From the NCBI RefSeq assembly GCF_000379765.1, contig NZ_KB903454.1, positions 62,001-126,000 on the forward strand: DNA of 64,000 nucleotides, written 5' to 3'. The DNA is from Flexithrix dorotheae DSM 6795 (GTDB lineage Bacteria; Bacteroidota; Bacteroidia; Cytophagales; Flammeovirgaceae). The position numbers and the translations under genes were made by a program. Below are positions 35,482 through 45,731 of the stretch, in pieces; within the stretch, counting starts at the first letter, position 1; each line of letters opens with the position of its first letter. The notes beneath the pieces were generated by a model that was given only the letters and a program-made list of their open reading frames with translations, made no database searches and was not told where the DNA came from.

Positions 35482-35519
35482 CTGGTGGATGAGAATTTTT
35501 ATTCTTTACAATTCAGATC

Positions 35520-36332
35520 ATGGATATTAAATTAAATAAAAAAATTGAGGACGACATGAATCTTAAGGTTTCAAAAATGAAACCCGTGATTAAACCTTCT
35601 GTACCTCATAAGCATGATGGATATCACGAATTAATCTATCTTTCAAAAGGTTCGGGAATCCATAATATTGATGACACTGATTATGAAGTTTTATCCCCTA
35701 CAGGCTTTTTTTTAAAGAATGGACAGGTCCATTGTTGGGACTTTTCTTTCATCCCAGAAGGTTATGTCATTTTATTTAAAGAACAGGTTTTAGCCTCATA
35801 TCCCACTACTTTAAGTATGATGTTTAACCTGCCTATTAATTTTAATATTTCAGAACACCCTGATTTATTTTTATTGTTAAACCAATTTTACAAAGAATTT
35901 AAATCAGGAACAGCTTCCACCCACATTTTAAGTGCTTACCTTAACTTAATTCTCCTTAAAACACTTGCCTCCAAAACAACAACTACCGAATACAGTTCTT
36001 CTTTAATTACTGATTATTATCATTTTAAAAGCCTATTGGACGAAAATTTTTTAAAACTTAAACAGGTTAAAGACTATTCAAATCTTATGAATACCAGCAC
36101 ATACAAACTGAACGAGATTTGTTTAAAGATTGCCCGAAAACCGGCCATCTCAATAATCAAGGAAAGAATTGTGGTAGAAGCCAAAAACCTCATTTCCTTT
36201 ACCAGTTTAAATATTGCAGAAATTGCTTATAAATTGAATTTTAGTGATCCATCCAATTTTGTCAAGTTTTTCAAAACGCAAACTAACCTGACGCCATTAG
36301 AATATCGCAGTAAATCCTCTATTATATCTTAG
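35520..36332 (+). CDS. AraC-family transcriptional regulator
   Basis: 270 aa. The N-terminal part is a cupin-like sensing domain (HKHDGYHELIYLSKGSG, residues ~30-100). A helical dimerisation region follows, and the C-terminal AraC DNA-binding domain (~170-265) has both helix-turn-helix units (second: LNIAEIAYKLNFSDPSNFVKFFKTQTNLTPLEYR). It is upstream of a TonB-dependent receptor gene on the same strand, 249 bases away, which it probably controls. A near-identical 19/20-base repeat lies before the gene and again after it. Confidence 0.92.
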   Translation: MDIKLNKKIEDDMNLKVSKMKPVIKPSVPHKHDGYHELIYLSKGSGIHNIDDTDYEVLSPTGFFLKNGQVHCWDFSFIPEGYVILFKEQVLASYPTTLSMMFNLPINFNISEHPDLFLLLNQFYKEFKSGTASTHILSAYLNLILLKTLASKTTTTEYSSSLITDYYHFKSLLDENFLKLKQVKDYSNLMNTSTYKLNEICLKIARKPAISIIKERIVVEAKNLISFTSLNIAEIAYKLNFSDPSNFVKFFKTQTNLTPLEYRSKSSIIS

Positions 36333-36335
36333 ATT

Positions 36336-36357
36336 TTCAATTTTCAAAAAAATTGAA
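36336..36357 (+). other. AT-rich hairpin after the AraC-family gene
   Basis: TTCAATTTT and AAAATTGAA (36336-36344, 36349-36357) form a perfect 9-bp stem with loop CAAA, but only a short T run follows. It overlaps copy 2 of the repeat, so it may be part of an operator rather than a terminator. Confidence 0.35.
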
Positions 36358-36372
36358 CCTTTCATTTAATTA
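36353..36372 (+). repeat. Copy 2 of the repeat flanking the AraC-family gene
   Basis: TTGAACCTTTCATTTAATTA. It is 210 bases before the TonB-receptor start, on the same strand as copy 1. A shared site is expected if the AraC protein controls both genes. Confidence 0.6.
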
Positions 36373-36581
36373 AAATCATTCATTGGATTATTTCCAATAC
36401 TTTTTGGGAAGTAGCCAATTAAAAAATATGGAAAAGGAATAAGACACAAATTAATCAGGTCCATTTTCCCCGCAATTTAGTTGATTTATTTTATTACCAT
36501 TATTTCAAAAAAAACACCATAGTCATTGCCCGAAAAAAGCAGAGTTTTGTGCAATAGAATTACTTAATAATTATAAAATTT

Positions 36582-39050
36582 ATGCAAAGAATATTGACAA
36601 TAATTTTCCTAAACCTAATTGCGTTGAGCTCTTTTAGCCAGTCCAGCATAAATGGAAGTCTTTTGGACGCCTCCGAGAATCAGCCAATTGAGTATGGGAG
36701 TGTGGCAGTTTATCAATTAAAAGATAGTACCTTAATTGGAGGAGGGGTTACCAACGAAAATGGGAATTTCAGAATCGAAAAAATAAAGGCCGGAGAATAT
36801 TATTTAATTGCTTCATTTCTTGGGTATGAAAGTAAAAATATTGGAAATTTCACAGTAGAAAAAAACAAGAATTTAGAATTAAAACCTATTGTGTTGACTC
36901 CAAACCAAAAGTTTTTGGAGGAATTGGAAATTTCAGGTAAGAAAGCCACCACCATTCACAAAATTGACCGTCAGGTGTATGAAGCCGATAAATTTCAGTC
37001 CAGCCAGGGGGGAACGGCCACTGACATTATCAGGAATATGCCTTCTGTAAATGTAAATGGCCAAGGAGACATCTCAGTAAGGGGCTCTTCCGGTTTTGTG
37101 GTAATGATTAATGGCAAGCCCGTTCAAACAGATCCTTCCGTTATTTTAAATCAACTTCCAGCCAACGCAGTTGAAAATGTGGAAATAATCACCGCTCCTT
37201 CTGCCAAATATGATCCTGAAGGTAAGGCCGGAATGATCAATATTATTACCAAAAAAGGAGCTGCTGATGGCCTTTTTTTAATGGTAAATGGGAAATATGG
37301 ATTACCCAGTGTGGAGGATTATGACAATGCAGAAAAAGCGCATCGGTATGGCGGAGACTTTACCTTAAATTACAGAAAAGACAAATGGGATATTTCCCTG
37401 GGCGCAAGTTATCTAAGAAATGATATTGCAGGAAGAAGAGAAGGCGATGTTTATACCATAAGTGGAGACACCATGACCAGATTTCCTTCCGATGGAGAAA
37501 GAAGTTTTGATGAATACAGCTACTCAGGAAGATTTTCTGTAGCTTATACACCAAATGAAAAGGATTCTTATAATATAGGTTTTTATGGGGGAAAAAGGTC
37601 AAAAGACCGAACGGCTGATATTCTCTATTACGATAATCATGCGGTTTACATTCCATCAGGAGAAAGACTTTATACCTATCAGTATTACAATGAAAACTTA
37701 AGAATTCGAAGAGGAGATTTTGCCCTTGGTAGTTTTGATTACAGCCACAAATTCGATAATAAATCATCTATTTCTACTTCCTTTTTATATGAATACACCA
37801 TGCTAGGAGGGCCTACTACCAATAAAAACCTAGGATGGCCAAATACTGAAGAAGTGTTGCAGGATGAATACAATACTAATGATAATCCGCTAAACGGAAT
37901 TCGGTTTCAGTTGGATTATCAAGTTGCCCCATTACCTTTTGGGGATTTGGAATTTGGGTATCAATACCGAAACCTGGATCATAAAGGAGATTTTGTTTAT
38001 CAAAGAAAAAACCTGGAAACCGGAGATTTTGAATTGGTTCCTGAATTTTCGAGCTCAGTTAATTTGCGAAGAGTTATTCATTCTGGTTATGGACAGCTTT
38101 CGGGGGAAAAGGATAAATGGAGCTATGAATTGGGCATGAGGCTGGAAATGATGGACAGAGAACTGGATCTAAGGGATAAGGCTCTTACCATTGATACCAC
38201 TTACCTTTATGATTTTGTTAAACTTTATCCTTCAGCTAATTTAGTTTATCAGGCGAATGATGAATTAAAATTGAAGGCAGCTTATAGCAAAAGAGTAGAA
38301 AGAACAACCACATTTAAAATGAATCCATTTCCTGAAAGAGAGCATTCTGAAACACTTGAACAAGGTGACCCAGAACTATTACCTGAATTTATCGACCTGG
38401 TTGAATTGGGAGTTGTAAAGGATTTCGGGGATAATTCGGTATTTGTAACAGGGTATTTTAGAAATGTTCAAAATTTAATTAACAGGGTAAATACGGTTTT
38501 CAATGATACCATTTTAAATAGAATTTATTCTAATGTAGGAAGAGGCCGGACTTTTGGGGTGGAATTTGGTTCAGAACTAAATCCTAAAGACTGGTGGGGA
38601 ATTTACGCAGGAGCCAACCTTTATAATACTAATATCAAGGGCGAGTTCGACAACAAACCTATTGATAATTCAAGTTGGATGTACAGCATTAATGCCAATA
38701 CTACCTTTGCCTTGGAAAAGGACTGGACTATCCAGTTATCTGTAAATTACCTTTCTGACAGAATTACCGCACAGGGTGAAGATTCCAGATTTTTATCTCC
38801 TAATCTTACTGTGAAGAAAACATTTATGGATGGCCGCCTGACCGGAACTTTTCAATGGTTAAATATAGATATGGGGATGATGAGATCAAATGAGCAAAGA
38901 ATTACCACATTTGTCCCCAATGAATTTTATACCACTACCAATTATGTCTATGAGGTGGATGTCCTGATGTTAAACCTGAGTTATACACTTAATAAAGTGA
39001 AAAACAAAGCCAAGTTTATCAAGAGTGAATTTGGAGAGAAAGAATTCTAA
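36582..39050 (+). CDS. TonB-dependent receptor, OMP_b-brl_3 type
   Basis: 822 aa. A signal peptide (residues 1-20) leads into a carboxypeptidase-regulatory-like beta-sandwich (INGSLLDASENQPIEYGSVAVYQ, ~22-105). The plug follows (NMPSVNVNGQGDISVRGSSGFVVMINGKPVQTDP, ~145-230), then a 22-strand barrel to the end. No SusD-like gene accompanies it, so it is probably not a glycan SusC; iron-chelate or other small-molecule uptake is more likely. Expression is probably set by the AraC-family protein encoded upstream. Terminator downstream. Confidence 0.92.
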   Translation: MQRILTIIFLNLIALSSFSQSSINGSLLDASENQPIEYGSVAVYQLKDSTLIGGGVTNENGNFRIEKIKAGEYYLIASFLGYESKNIGNFTVEKNKNLELKPIVLTPNQKFLEELEISGKKATTIHKIDRQVYEADKFQSSQGGTATDIIRNMPSVNVNGQGDISVRGSSGFVVMINGKPVQTDPSVILNQLPANAVENVEIITAPSAKYDPEGKAGMINIITKKGAADGLFLMVNGKYGLPSVEDYDNAEKAHRYGGDFTLNYRKDKWDISLGASYLRNDIAGRREGDVYTISGDTMTRFPSDGERSFDEYSYSGRFSVAYTPNEKDSYNIGFYGGKRSKDRTADILYYDNHAVYIPSGERLYTYQYYNENLRIRRGDFALGSFDYSHKFDNKSSISTSFLYEYTMLGGPTTNKNLGWPNTEEVLQDEYNTNDNPLNGIRFQLDYQVAPLPFGDLEFGYQYRNLDHKGDFVYQRKNLETGDFELVPEFSSSVNLRRVIHSGYGQLSGEKDKWSYELGMRLEMMDRELDLRDKALTIDTTYLYDFVKLYPSANLVYQANDELKLKAAYSKRVERTTTFKMNPFPEREHSETLEQGDPELLPEFIDLVELGVVKDFGDNSVFVTGYFRNVQNLINRVNTVFNDTILNRIYSNVGRGRTFGVEFGSELNPKDWWGIYAGANLYNTNIKGEFDNKPIDNSSWMYSINANTTFALEKDWTIQLSVNYLSDRITAQGEDSRFLSPNLTVKKTFMDGRLTGTFQWLNIDMGMMRSNEQRITTFVPNEFYTTTNYVYEVDVLMLNLSYTLNKVKNKAKFIKSEFGEKEF

Positions 39051-39066
39051 TAGCATTATTCATAAG

Positions 39067-39104
39067 AAAAGGCATCCGTTCAATCAGAATAGATGCCTTT
39101 TTTT
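39067..39104. terminator. Terminator between TonB receptor and porU
   Basis: AAAAGGCATC / GATGCCTTTT (39067-39076, 39092-39101) with a 15-base loop, then more T on the plus strand; A/T flanks allow termination both ways. Confidence 0.85.
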
Positions 39105-39147
39105 ATCATCAATTTTGAAATATAATTATCTTTCAAAAACCATCTTT

Positions 39148-42100
39148 TTATCGCATCAAATACATTTTTCCAAACCCATTTTTAAACATATCATCTTTGG
39201 AAGTTTCCCGATGCTCAATTTCCTGTCCGTTTGACCTCACAAAAACCCGATATAAATAAACACCATTGGCCAATTGATCACCAAACTCATCCCTTCCATC
39301 CCATGCATATTCGGTGCGATTATTTCCAATACGAATGGTACCAATCTCATCCTGTGTAATTTCACGCACAACTCTTCCCGTTACGGTCATAATCTGGATT
39401 TTCAATTCATCGGGAATTTCCGCTCCGGTGAGTGTAAAGACAAATTGCACATGGTCGGAAAATGGATTAGGATATGGATAAAAATGCGTCACCTTTGATT
39501 CATTTTCTACCTCAAAGCTTATTCTGTAAGGAGCCAGTCCTGAAGCATTTCCACTTTTATCTGATCCTTTTACCATCAGGGTATATTTTCCATCAGGTAA
39601 TTTATCAGGCTGATAATACACCTGAAAATCATTGTTATTCACCCTCGTCCAATTGACATTTGGACTATTAAATTCAATTTTTCTAAAATCACAACTGTCA
39701 CAATTACTCATGAAAATTTCCAAACCAACAGTATCTTCTCTTACCAGAAATTTATTTTCATCTTTCAGGCTTATGGTAATTAGTGGAGTTGGAGAAACCA
39801 GCTCACCATTCATAATATGTACCCCATCGAAAACAACATCAAGAATTGGATTAGTACTATCCTTATTGACTTTAAATTTGGTTTCAAGAATATTGTTTTC
39901 ATAAATCTGCTCTTTCAAAACCCTGGGATTAACATAAACATTTAGTTTGTTTAAACCTACCCATTCAATACTTCCAAGATCTACAGATATAGGTATAGAG
40001 CCTTTTGCCGGCAGATTAGAAAGTGTATCGTAAAATTCAAGCTGTTTGTTGGTTGATTCATTTTGCAAAGCATATCTCACCACAAGATTTTCCTTAAAGT
40101 CAGTTTGAGTCACATTTTCAAATTTGTATTTAAAATTAATGGAATCACCTTCCTCAATTTCGGGAATGGTAGTTTGTGCTAAAACCGTATCATAAAATAA
40201 TATACCTTCCGGAACTTCCTCATAGAGTACTTTCCAATCGTGCAATTGAGCAGGTGTTTTGCTTGTTGTATCTGAAGTAAATGCCTGAAGTTTTAGATAA
40301 GGGTAAGTATTGGCATCAATCATGGAAATATCCGTATTTTCCGCTTTAATATTTGATAATACAGTGGATTCTTCCCCTTGTAAACTTATGCCTATTACAT
40401 CTACAAACCAGTCATCCTCAGTCGCATTCTCTTCCTTAATATTCAAATAAATAGATCCCCAATTTTCCGCAGGCCCGATTCTGGGGGTAAGTACATTTCC
40501 TTCAATGGCATCAAAATCAATAGTGAATTCTCCCGAAATCAACTGGGCATTAGAAGGAGTGGCTGAAGTATATCTGGGATAAATTTCTGTAGCAGTTCCG
40601 GGAGCAGCCCCTTTTCTTCCAAAGGCAATAAAAGGATCACCATTTTTTAAAGTGGATTTCATAGTTTCCACATCAATGCCCATTTCCGCAAACCCTGCAA
40701 AATTTTCATCGGAATAATCTTCATACCTCAATTTTCCCGCTGAAAAAATCACCACATAATCTCCCTCCTTTATGAAGCTCATATAAAAGGTCATGAAATT
40801 ATAATTCCTTAAATCATTGTCTAACAGTCTATATGCGTCTCCCCGGTCTCCATAACCACATTTCAAGTGTGGATAAACCGGAATGGAATAAGGTTTTCCA
40901 GAAAACTGATCTATGGCATAAGTAACCAGATTATTAATAGCACAAATTCCCTGGCCCACAGAAAGAAAATCATTTACATATAGGTGATAATTAGCTGGAT
41001 CCGCATTCTCATCGCCTACTGCCTGTACTTTCAATACCATTTCTTCTCTTTTAAATTCCCATTTTTTATTGGAATTATTGAGCTCAAGATTTTCAATTTT
41101 ATTTTTTTCAAACTGAGGAAATTCGCTTTGAGACCAGCCTTCAGGAGAATCTTTAATATAGGTAAAAGAACTTTCAGCCCAACTTTCATCCTCACTGGTA
41201 TCACTATATTTTACCCGCCAGAAATACACTGTGGAATCATTGGTTTGTCCCGATAATAAATCGGTTTCCCATTCCGAAGTAACACCAGCAAAAACAAGCG
41301 TATCCTTCAATACAGGACTATTGAATTGCGCAGCAGTATCAATTTGAAATTGATAAAACCTATCTGGAGTTAAAGGATCATTATTTTGGGCAAATAAACT
41401 AACCTTTTCTTCCTTCACTATACTAAACTCTCTGGGAGTAATGATAATCATATTCGTTTTAGGCAGGAATAAATTAAGTTGTCCGAAATTATTGCTTTCA
41501 TCCAACTCATCAATTTCTCCACTGGCATCAATAACTACCTCAAAAGTACTGTTTCCTCCAGAAACAAGTTTGTCTTCCTTTGTGACGGGAATAGTAAAAT
41601 AAATGGTATCCTGATAAGAAATTGGGGGAACACGAATAGGATCATAAAACCGAAATGATCCATCATTAAAATTTCGTTTCACTTCAATATTAAATGAATC
41701 CTTATCTACAGTTCCAAAATTGGAAATCACAATTCCGATTTTAAAGGAATCAGTCTGTACTGTAAGTTCTTCAGTTTCATCAAATTTTTGGATAAATAAT
41801 TTATCATCAGCAATGTGATAATCAGGTTTTTCAATGGGATAAAGCCTGATAGCCGGATCACCCGAATAAACAAATTGTTGGGCATTTGACCAGTCTCTTT
41901 CACTGTGTGCTCTGAGTTCCACATAATCCTTAATGGCTTCCTGTAAAACCACACCAATAGGTTTGTTGTAAAGGAGCTTATTGGTAAAAGCCCTATCAAA
42001 AAACTTTTTAGCATATTCTGCCTGTGTATCGGCAAATGCAAGATAACTATGTGCTAAAAAACCAATTGCTCCTTTTTCAGGGGTTAGGATCCAATCTTCT

Positions 42101-44205
42101 CCCACAGATCTGGTTCTGGCAAATACATTTCCTATATCACAACCCATCATGAACATAAATGGATACTTTCCTTTGTTCTCAAAGCCCCTTATGGGGTCAC
42201 TGGCATATCCAAACTCCAAATCAGCCGCAACAATTGAAGAATGTCCAAATGAAGTTACGATTCCAATTCCAGCATTTATTTCATCTGAAATATCGATAAA
42301 TTCCGTGTGACCGGTTGTTCCTTTTTGGATAATCTCCCCTTTTGCTCCAATAAAATCACCCTCCACCTTCGATTTAAATTCCAGGGTATGGAACTTGAGC
42401 AGATTATGTTCCTGAACCGTTTTACCTCCACTTAAAAACAATGCATTTTTTTTCCACAAATCATTGAACTCAAAACTTTCGTGCTCTTTTACCTTGTTCA
42501 GGTAATCCAAAACTTGTTGTGGGGTATTGGCGGATAATCTCCCTGTAGGAATAGCTGGCTCATAAATGCTTCCTTTCAGTCCTGAAGTCAGCATGTTATC
42601 AGAACATGGTTCTCCAAAACAGGGAACAAGGTTTTTATAGGTCCAAGAATTACTTGCAGGTTTGTTTTTTTCATAATTATAATTGATGGCCAACCCTTTT
42701 CCTACAATAAAGAAAAACTCGGGATTCCCGTTATTCAAAAGATATTCCGCAAACCTTCTTATGGCCAGGGGTGTAACTTCTCCGAAAGTAAACTGATTAT
42801 AAATATTCTGAATATCAGCAATATACACCTGATAACCTCCCCCTTCTGTTGAAGCCCTGTAATTTGCATATTCAAGAACAGGGTCATCAGAACCGTTTGC
42901 CGATTTCATTAATGCAGGATGGGAAATTATAAAATAATTAGCGGCAGTATTAATTCTGGAAATATTGGTAAGTCCAATAGTATCAATACTATAAATTTCA
43001 TCAGTGAGTAGTAACCTGGCATTTTTCCCGGTTCCAGAAATAACTGAAGTAAAGGTATTGGAACCATCCAGTGTTCCTAAAATTTCTTTTTTATCTTCAA
43101 CAGAAGTGATATCAAATAACCTATGGTTGGCTGGAACATTTTCAATTTCTACTTTTATCTGACTCTCATCATCTCTGGGCACATTGAATACTTTTTGTAC
43201 AGCCCCATCTGCATTAATTTCTTGTGGGTAAATTAATTTAATATAGGATAATGAAACAATTTCATTGTAATTGGTGGTGAGTTGTTCAATTTGATAAGAA
43301 ACAACTAATGAATCATCAATTGTGGGTAAATCAGAAAAATTTAAGGTAGTCGACAACACACTATTGTCATAATAGGAAAAGTTTAATGTGCCCAATTCTC
43401 GCTGGCTTCCTAAATCTTTTCCCGCATATATTTTCACCTGATGGACCGTATTGGATCGTCCAGTCATTTTTACCTCAAGCGTAGGATTTGGGCCTGAAGC
43501 ATACAGATTCTTAATTGGAATTTTATAATCTTTTTTGGTAGTACCTCCAGCATACAGATCGGTAAAACCTTTCCCTTCATCAAATCCGGAAAGTAATGCT
43601 CCTTCATTTGAAATGGATTGAAAAAATTTAGGATATAATCTGCCACTGGAAAAATACCTTTCTATTTTGTTGTACCCAAAATCAGTGGTAAAATGGATTA
43701 CTTCTTCCTGTAGGTGATAGGATTTAGCCACCAAACCAGGATCGGTCTCATTATTAACTTTAATTCTTTTGCCTAAAGATTCATCAAGGGTATAGGTTAG
43801 AAAACAAAAAGTCTGATTGCTATACATGCTGGCAAATGGATCAGTCTGGCTGATTGGATCAGGATAAAATTCAGTATCTAACCATCCATCGTTTTTTGTT
43901 CCATAAAACTCAATATAATCACCAGGATTAAAAACGCCATCAGCCTCTCCGGCAATGAAAATGGGTTGTTCTTTTCCCCGGAAAAAAAGCTGAATATGTT
44001 GTGGATTTACTGTATTGACCGGAAAGCCTCCGTTTTGAAGTTCCTCAAATGAAACCCTGAAAATCCCTTCTCTGCTCACCCCGATTTTATAATATTGCTG
44101 ATCATAATTAATCCACTCATTTTCAATCACCTGTGCAAAGGAAAAAGGAGAAAAAAATAAAGGAATTAAGTATAAAAAAAGTAAGATAAATCTATTGGTT
44201 CCCAT
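39148..44205 (-). CDS. porU: Type IX secretion system sortase PorU-like (long form)
   Basis: 1685 aa with signal peptide (residues 1-24). A gingipain-type C25 peptidase domain spans ~410-760. The catalytic His655 (TSFGHSS) and Cys689 (MMGCDIGNVF) are intact. After ~800 residues of beta-sandwich modules comes a C-terminal FlgD-like/T9SS-like module (YPNPFSDHVQFVFTL, GDQLANGVYLYRVF). PorU removes the sorting domain of T9SS cargo and links it to the cell-surface anchor. It is longer than the ~1100-1300 aa of classical PorU; the long form is known in Cytophagales as PorU2, a name I give from memory. It overlaps the porV stop by 14 bases, so both are one operon. Confidence 0.88.
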   Translation of the reverse strand: MGTNRFILLFLYLIPLFFSPFSFAQVIENEWINYDQQYYKIGVSREGIFRVSFEELQNGGFPVNTVNPQHIQLFFRGKEQPIFIAGEADGVFNPGDYIEFYGTKNDGWLDTEFYPDPISQTDPFASMYSNQTFCFLTYTLDESLGKRIKVNNETDPGLVAKSYHLQEEVIHFTTDFGYNKIERYFSSGRLYPKFFQSISNEGALLSGFDEGKGFTDLYAGGTTKKDYKIPIKNLYASGPNPTLEVKMTGRSNTVHQVKIYAGKDLGSQRELGTLNFSYYDNSVLSTTLNFSDLPTIDDSLVVSYQIEQLTTNYNEIVSLSYIKLIYPQEINADGAVQKVFNVPRDDESQIKVEIENVPANHRLFDITSVEDKKEILGTLDGSNTFTSVISGTGKNARLLLTDEIYSIDTIGLTNISRINTAANYFIISHPALMKSANGSDDPVLEYANYRASTEGGGYQVYIADIQNIYNQFTFGEVTPLAIRRFAEYLLNNGNPEFFFIVGKGLAINYNYEKNKPASNSWTYKNLVPCFGEPCSDNMLTSGLKGSIYEPAIPTGRLSANTPQQVLDYLNKVKEHESFEFNDLWKKNALFLSGGKTVQEHNLLKFHTLEFKSKVEGDFIGAKGEIIQKGTTGHTEFIDISDEINAGIGIVTSFGHSSIVAADLEFGYASDPIRGFENKGKYPFMFMMGCDIGNVFARTRSVGEDWILTPEKGAIGFLAHSYLAFADTQAEYAKKFFDRAFTNKLLYNKPIGVVLQEAIKDYVELRAHSERDWSNAQQFVYSGDPAIRLYPIEKPDYHIADDKLFIQKFDETEELTVQTDSFKIGIVISNFGTVDKDSFNIEVKRNFNDGSFRFYDPIRVPPISYQDTIYFTIPVTKEDKLVSGGNSTFEVVIDASGEIDELDESNNFGQLNLFLPKTNMIIITPREFSIVKEEKVSLFAQNNDPLTPDRFYQFQIDTAAQFNSPVLKDTLVFAGVTSEWETDLLSGQTNDSTVYFWRVKYSDTSEDESWAESSFTYIKDSPEGWSQSEFPQFEKNKIENLELNNSNKKWEFKREEMVLKVQAVGDENADPANYHLYVNDFLSVGQGICAINNLVTYAIDQFSGKPYSIPVYPHLKCGYGDRGDAYRLLDNDLRNYNFMTFYMSFIKEGDYVVIFSAGKLRYEDYSDENFAGFAEMGIDVETMKSTLKNGDPFIAFGRKGAAPGTATEIYPRYTSATPSNAQLISGEFTIDFDAIEGNVLTPRIGPAENWGSIYLNIKEENATEDDWFVDVIGISLQGEESTVLSNIKAENTDISMIDANTYPYLKLQAFTSDTTSKTPAQLHDWKVLYEEVPEGILFYDTVLAQTTIPEIEEGDSINFKYKFENVTQTDFKENLVVRYALQNESTNKQLEFYDTLSNLPAKGSIPISVDLGSIEWVGLNKLNVYVNPRVLKEQIYENNILETKFKVNKDSTNPILDVVFDGVHIMNGELVSPTPLITISLKDENKFLVREDTVGLEIFMSNCDSCDFRKIEFNSPNVNWTRVNNNDFQVYYQPDKLPDGKYTLMVKGSDKSGNASGLAPYRISFEVENESKVTHFYPYPNPFSDHVQFVFTLTGAEIPDELKIQIMTVTGRVVREITQDEIGTIRIGNNRTEYAWDGRDEFGDQLANGVYLYRVFVRSNGQEIEHRETSKDDMFKNGFGKMYLMR

Positions 44206-45301
44206 AAATATATCTTGGCTTGGTATTCTTAGATTTGCCCAGGCCTACAATAAGTGAAAAAATGTTAGAATATAGGCCTTCAGACTGATCACCAATATCA
44301 GTTAAGGCATAATCAATTTTAAACTGCTTTATCTTTATTCCCACTCCAAAATTGGGTTGGAAAGTCCAGTAAGTTCCTCCCTTGAAATCTTTTATTTCCT
44401 GAAACCCGGCTACCCCTCCCCTTAAAAACACAATTTTTTTAAAATCTAACTCCATTCCCAAATGTGGGTCAATAGAAAACATGGAAGTCTTTATGAGTGT
44501 ATTTCTGGCGCCATCGAATGTAATATCTACACCTGTTGTAACTAAAGCACCAAAATTTTCTTTTACCCTGGTGCCATAGGCGACATCGGCAATTACCCTG
44601 GGCAGGGTAATTTCAATAGAATTATCGGGAATGGTATTACCAGTTTTAGCGAACACATCGTAAAAAGTTTCAGGATTGTAATTCCAGGTATTATAGGTCC
44701 CGGTAATATCTCTGCCAACCAGTCCAAACTGCCAGTTTCCTCTTTTAAGTTGGGCCCCTATATCCAAGCCAAAGCCCCAGGCATTGGCGAAAACTCCAAC
44801 TGACCTGTAAATTATTTTGAAATTAGCCCCAAGGTTTAGTCCCTTGATCAGCTTTGACCTTCTTGCATAGGAAAACAAAAAACCATAATCTGCGGCAGAG
44901 AAAGAATTAATATTGTCATAATTGAGATTGCCATCTGCATCATACAAAAACCTGGTATCGGGAATATCGTCAGTGGCAAACCTGATGAGAGAAAGGCCAA
45001 TTCGACTTCTGCTATCGATCGGGGTAGCAAATCCAAAATAATCGTAATTGGAAATTCCCGCAAAATATGAAGCATGCATTAACCCAAAAGCATATTTTTC
45101 CTTTACATTAAGTAAACCAGCGGGATTCCAATACCCGGAAGTCACATCATCTGTCACTGCAGCCTGGCTATTTGACATGGCCAATCCTCTAGCTCCTACC
45201 CCAATTGCCATAAACTCATTACTGTACTTTGGAGCATTTTGAGCATGAAGGCTGGAAATGACCGCCAATTGAAAGATTATAAAAAATATTTTTAATTTCA
45301 T
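44192..45301 (-). CDS. porV: Type IX secretion outer-membrane protein PorV-like
   Basis: 369 aa. Signal peptide (residues 1-20), then a FadL-like beta barrel with the family opening FMAIGVGARGLAMSNSQAAVTDDVTSGYWNPAGL. The end is a strand-rich FSLIVGLG region. PorV is the shuttle that delivers T9SS cargo to PorU at the outer membrane. It is the first gene of the porV-porU operon. A PorV2 paralogue is possible, because the partner is a long-form PorU. Other T9SS genes (gldK-N, sprA, porX/Y) are not in the window. A 430-base non-coding stretch precedes it. Confidence 0.88.
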   Translation of the reverse strand: MKLKIFFIIFQLAVISSLHAQNAPKYSNEFMAIGVGARGLAMSNSQAAVTDDVTSGYWNPAGLLNVKEKYAFGLMHASYFAGISNYDYFGFATPIDSRSRIGLSLIRFATDDIPDTRFLYDADGNLNYDNINSFSAADYGFLFSYARRSKLIKGLNLGANFKIIYRSVGVFANAWGFGLDIGAQLKRGNWQFGLVGRDITGTYNTWNYNPETFYDVFAKTGNTIPDNSIEITLPRVIADVAYGTRVKENFGALVTTGVDITFDGARNTLIKTSMFSIDPHLGMELDFKKIVFLRGGVAGFQEIKDFKGGTYWTFQPNFGVGIKIKQFKIDYALTDIGDQSEGLYSNIFSLIVGLGKSKNTKPRYIYGNQ

Positions 45302-45731
45302 GAATCAAATTTGGAATTCCCATCTAAAAAATATTAATCAAGGTTTCCATTTCTCAAATACAAAAAATTGTTAGTCAAACACTTAAAAGTTTTAGCTATA
45401 AAAAATAATTGTATTTCGATAATTAATTCTTAACCAAAAAATCATTTAACCGAGGTTAGAATTAATTAGGAAAAAGTGTATTATCTTGAAATTTTGAAGC
45501 ATAATAATTCAATACCTTCCAATAATCACTGCACATGTAACGAGGATTAGAAAAGAAGCGTCTGTAAAAAAGCAGATTTATTATCTGTGGTTTAGAAGGG
45601 ATATTTTTAAAGAAAAGCTGAGTAGCCCGCTGTTCTTATAAATGCGACTAGCTTGAAATACGGATATGTTTTAATGGAATCTATCAATTGATCACCAAGC
45701 CCTGTATTATTTAATTTTAGCTCCTGTAGGA
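45302..45731. other. Intergenic region upstream of porV
   Basis: 430 bases. It holds no clear promoter match. On the minus strand a 51-codon frame (45607..45762) begins inside the previous gene's 3' end and could be a gene remnant. AT-rich beyond that; no RNA or repeat seen. Confidence 0.4.

Larger units (their letters stand above)
34882..35519. other. 638-base intergenic region, kinase to AraC regulator
   Basis: No gene is supported; all frames are interrupted. It contains a terminator-like hairpin on the plus strand (35019-35041) with no plus-strand gene before it. A hairpin GGGTGTTA..TAATACCC (35202-35209 / 35245-35252) encloses GAGG/CCTC. The first copy of the AraC-flanking repeat is at 35463-35481. 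A small RNA or a decayed gene cannot be excluded. Confidence 0.45.

Noticed and set aside
41727-42041. 104-codon frame within porU
   Set aside because: It is on the same strand but in another frame of the porU coding sequence, so it is a shadow.
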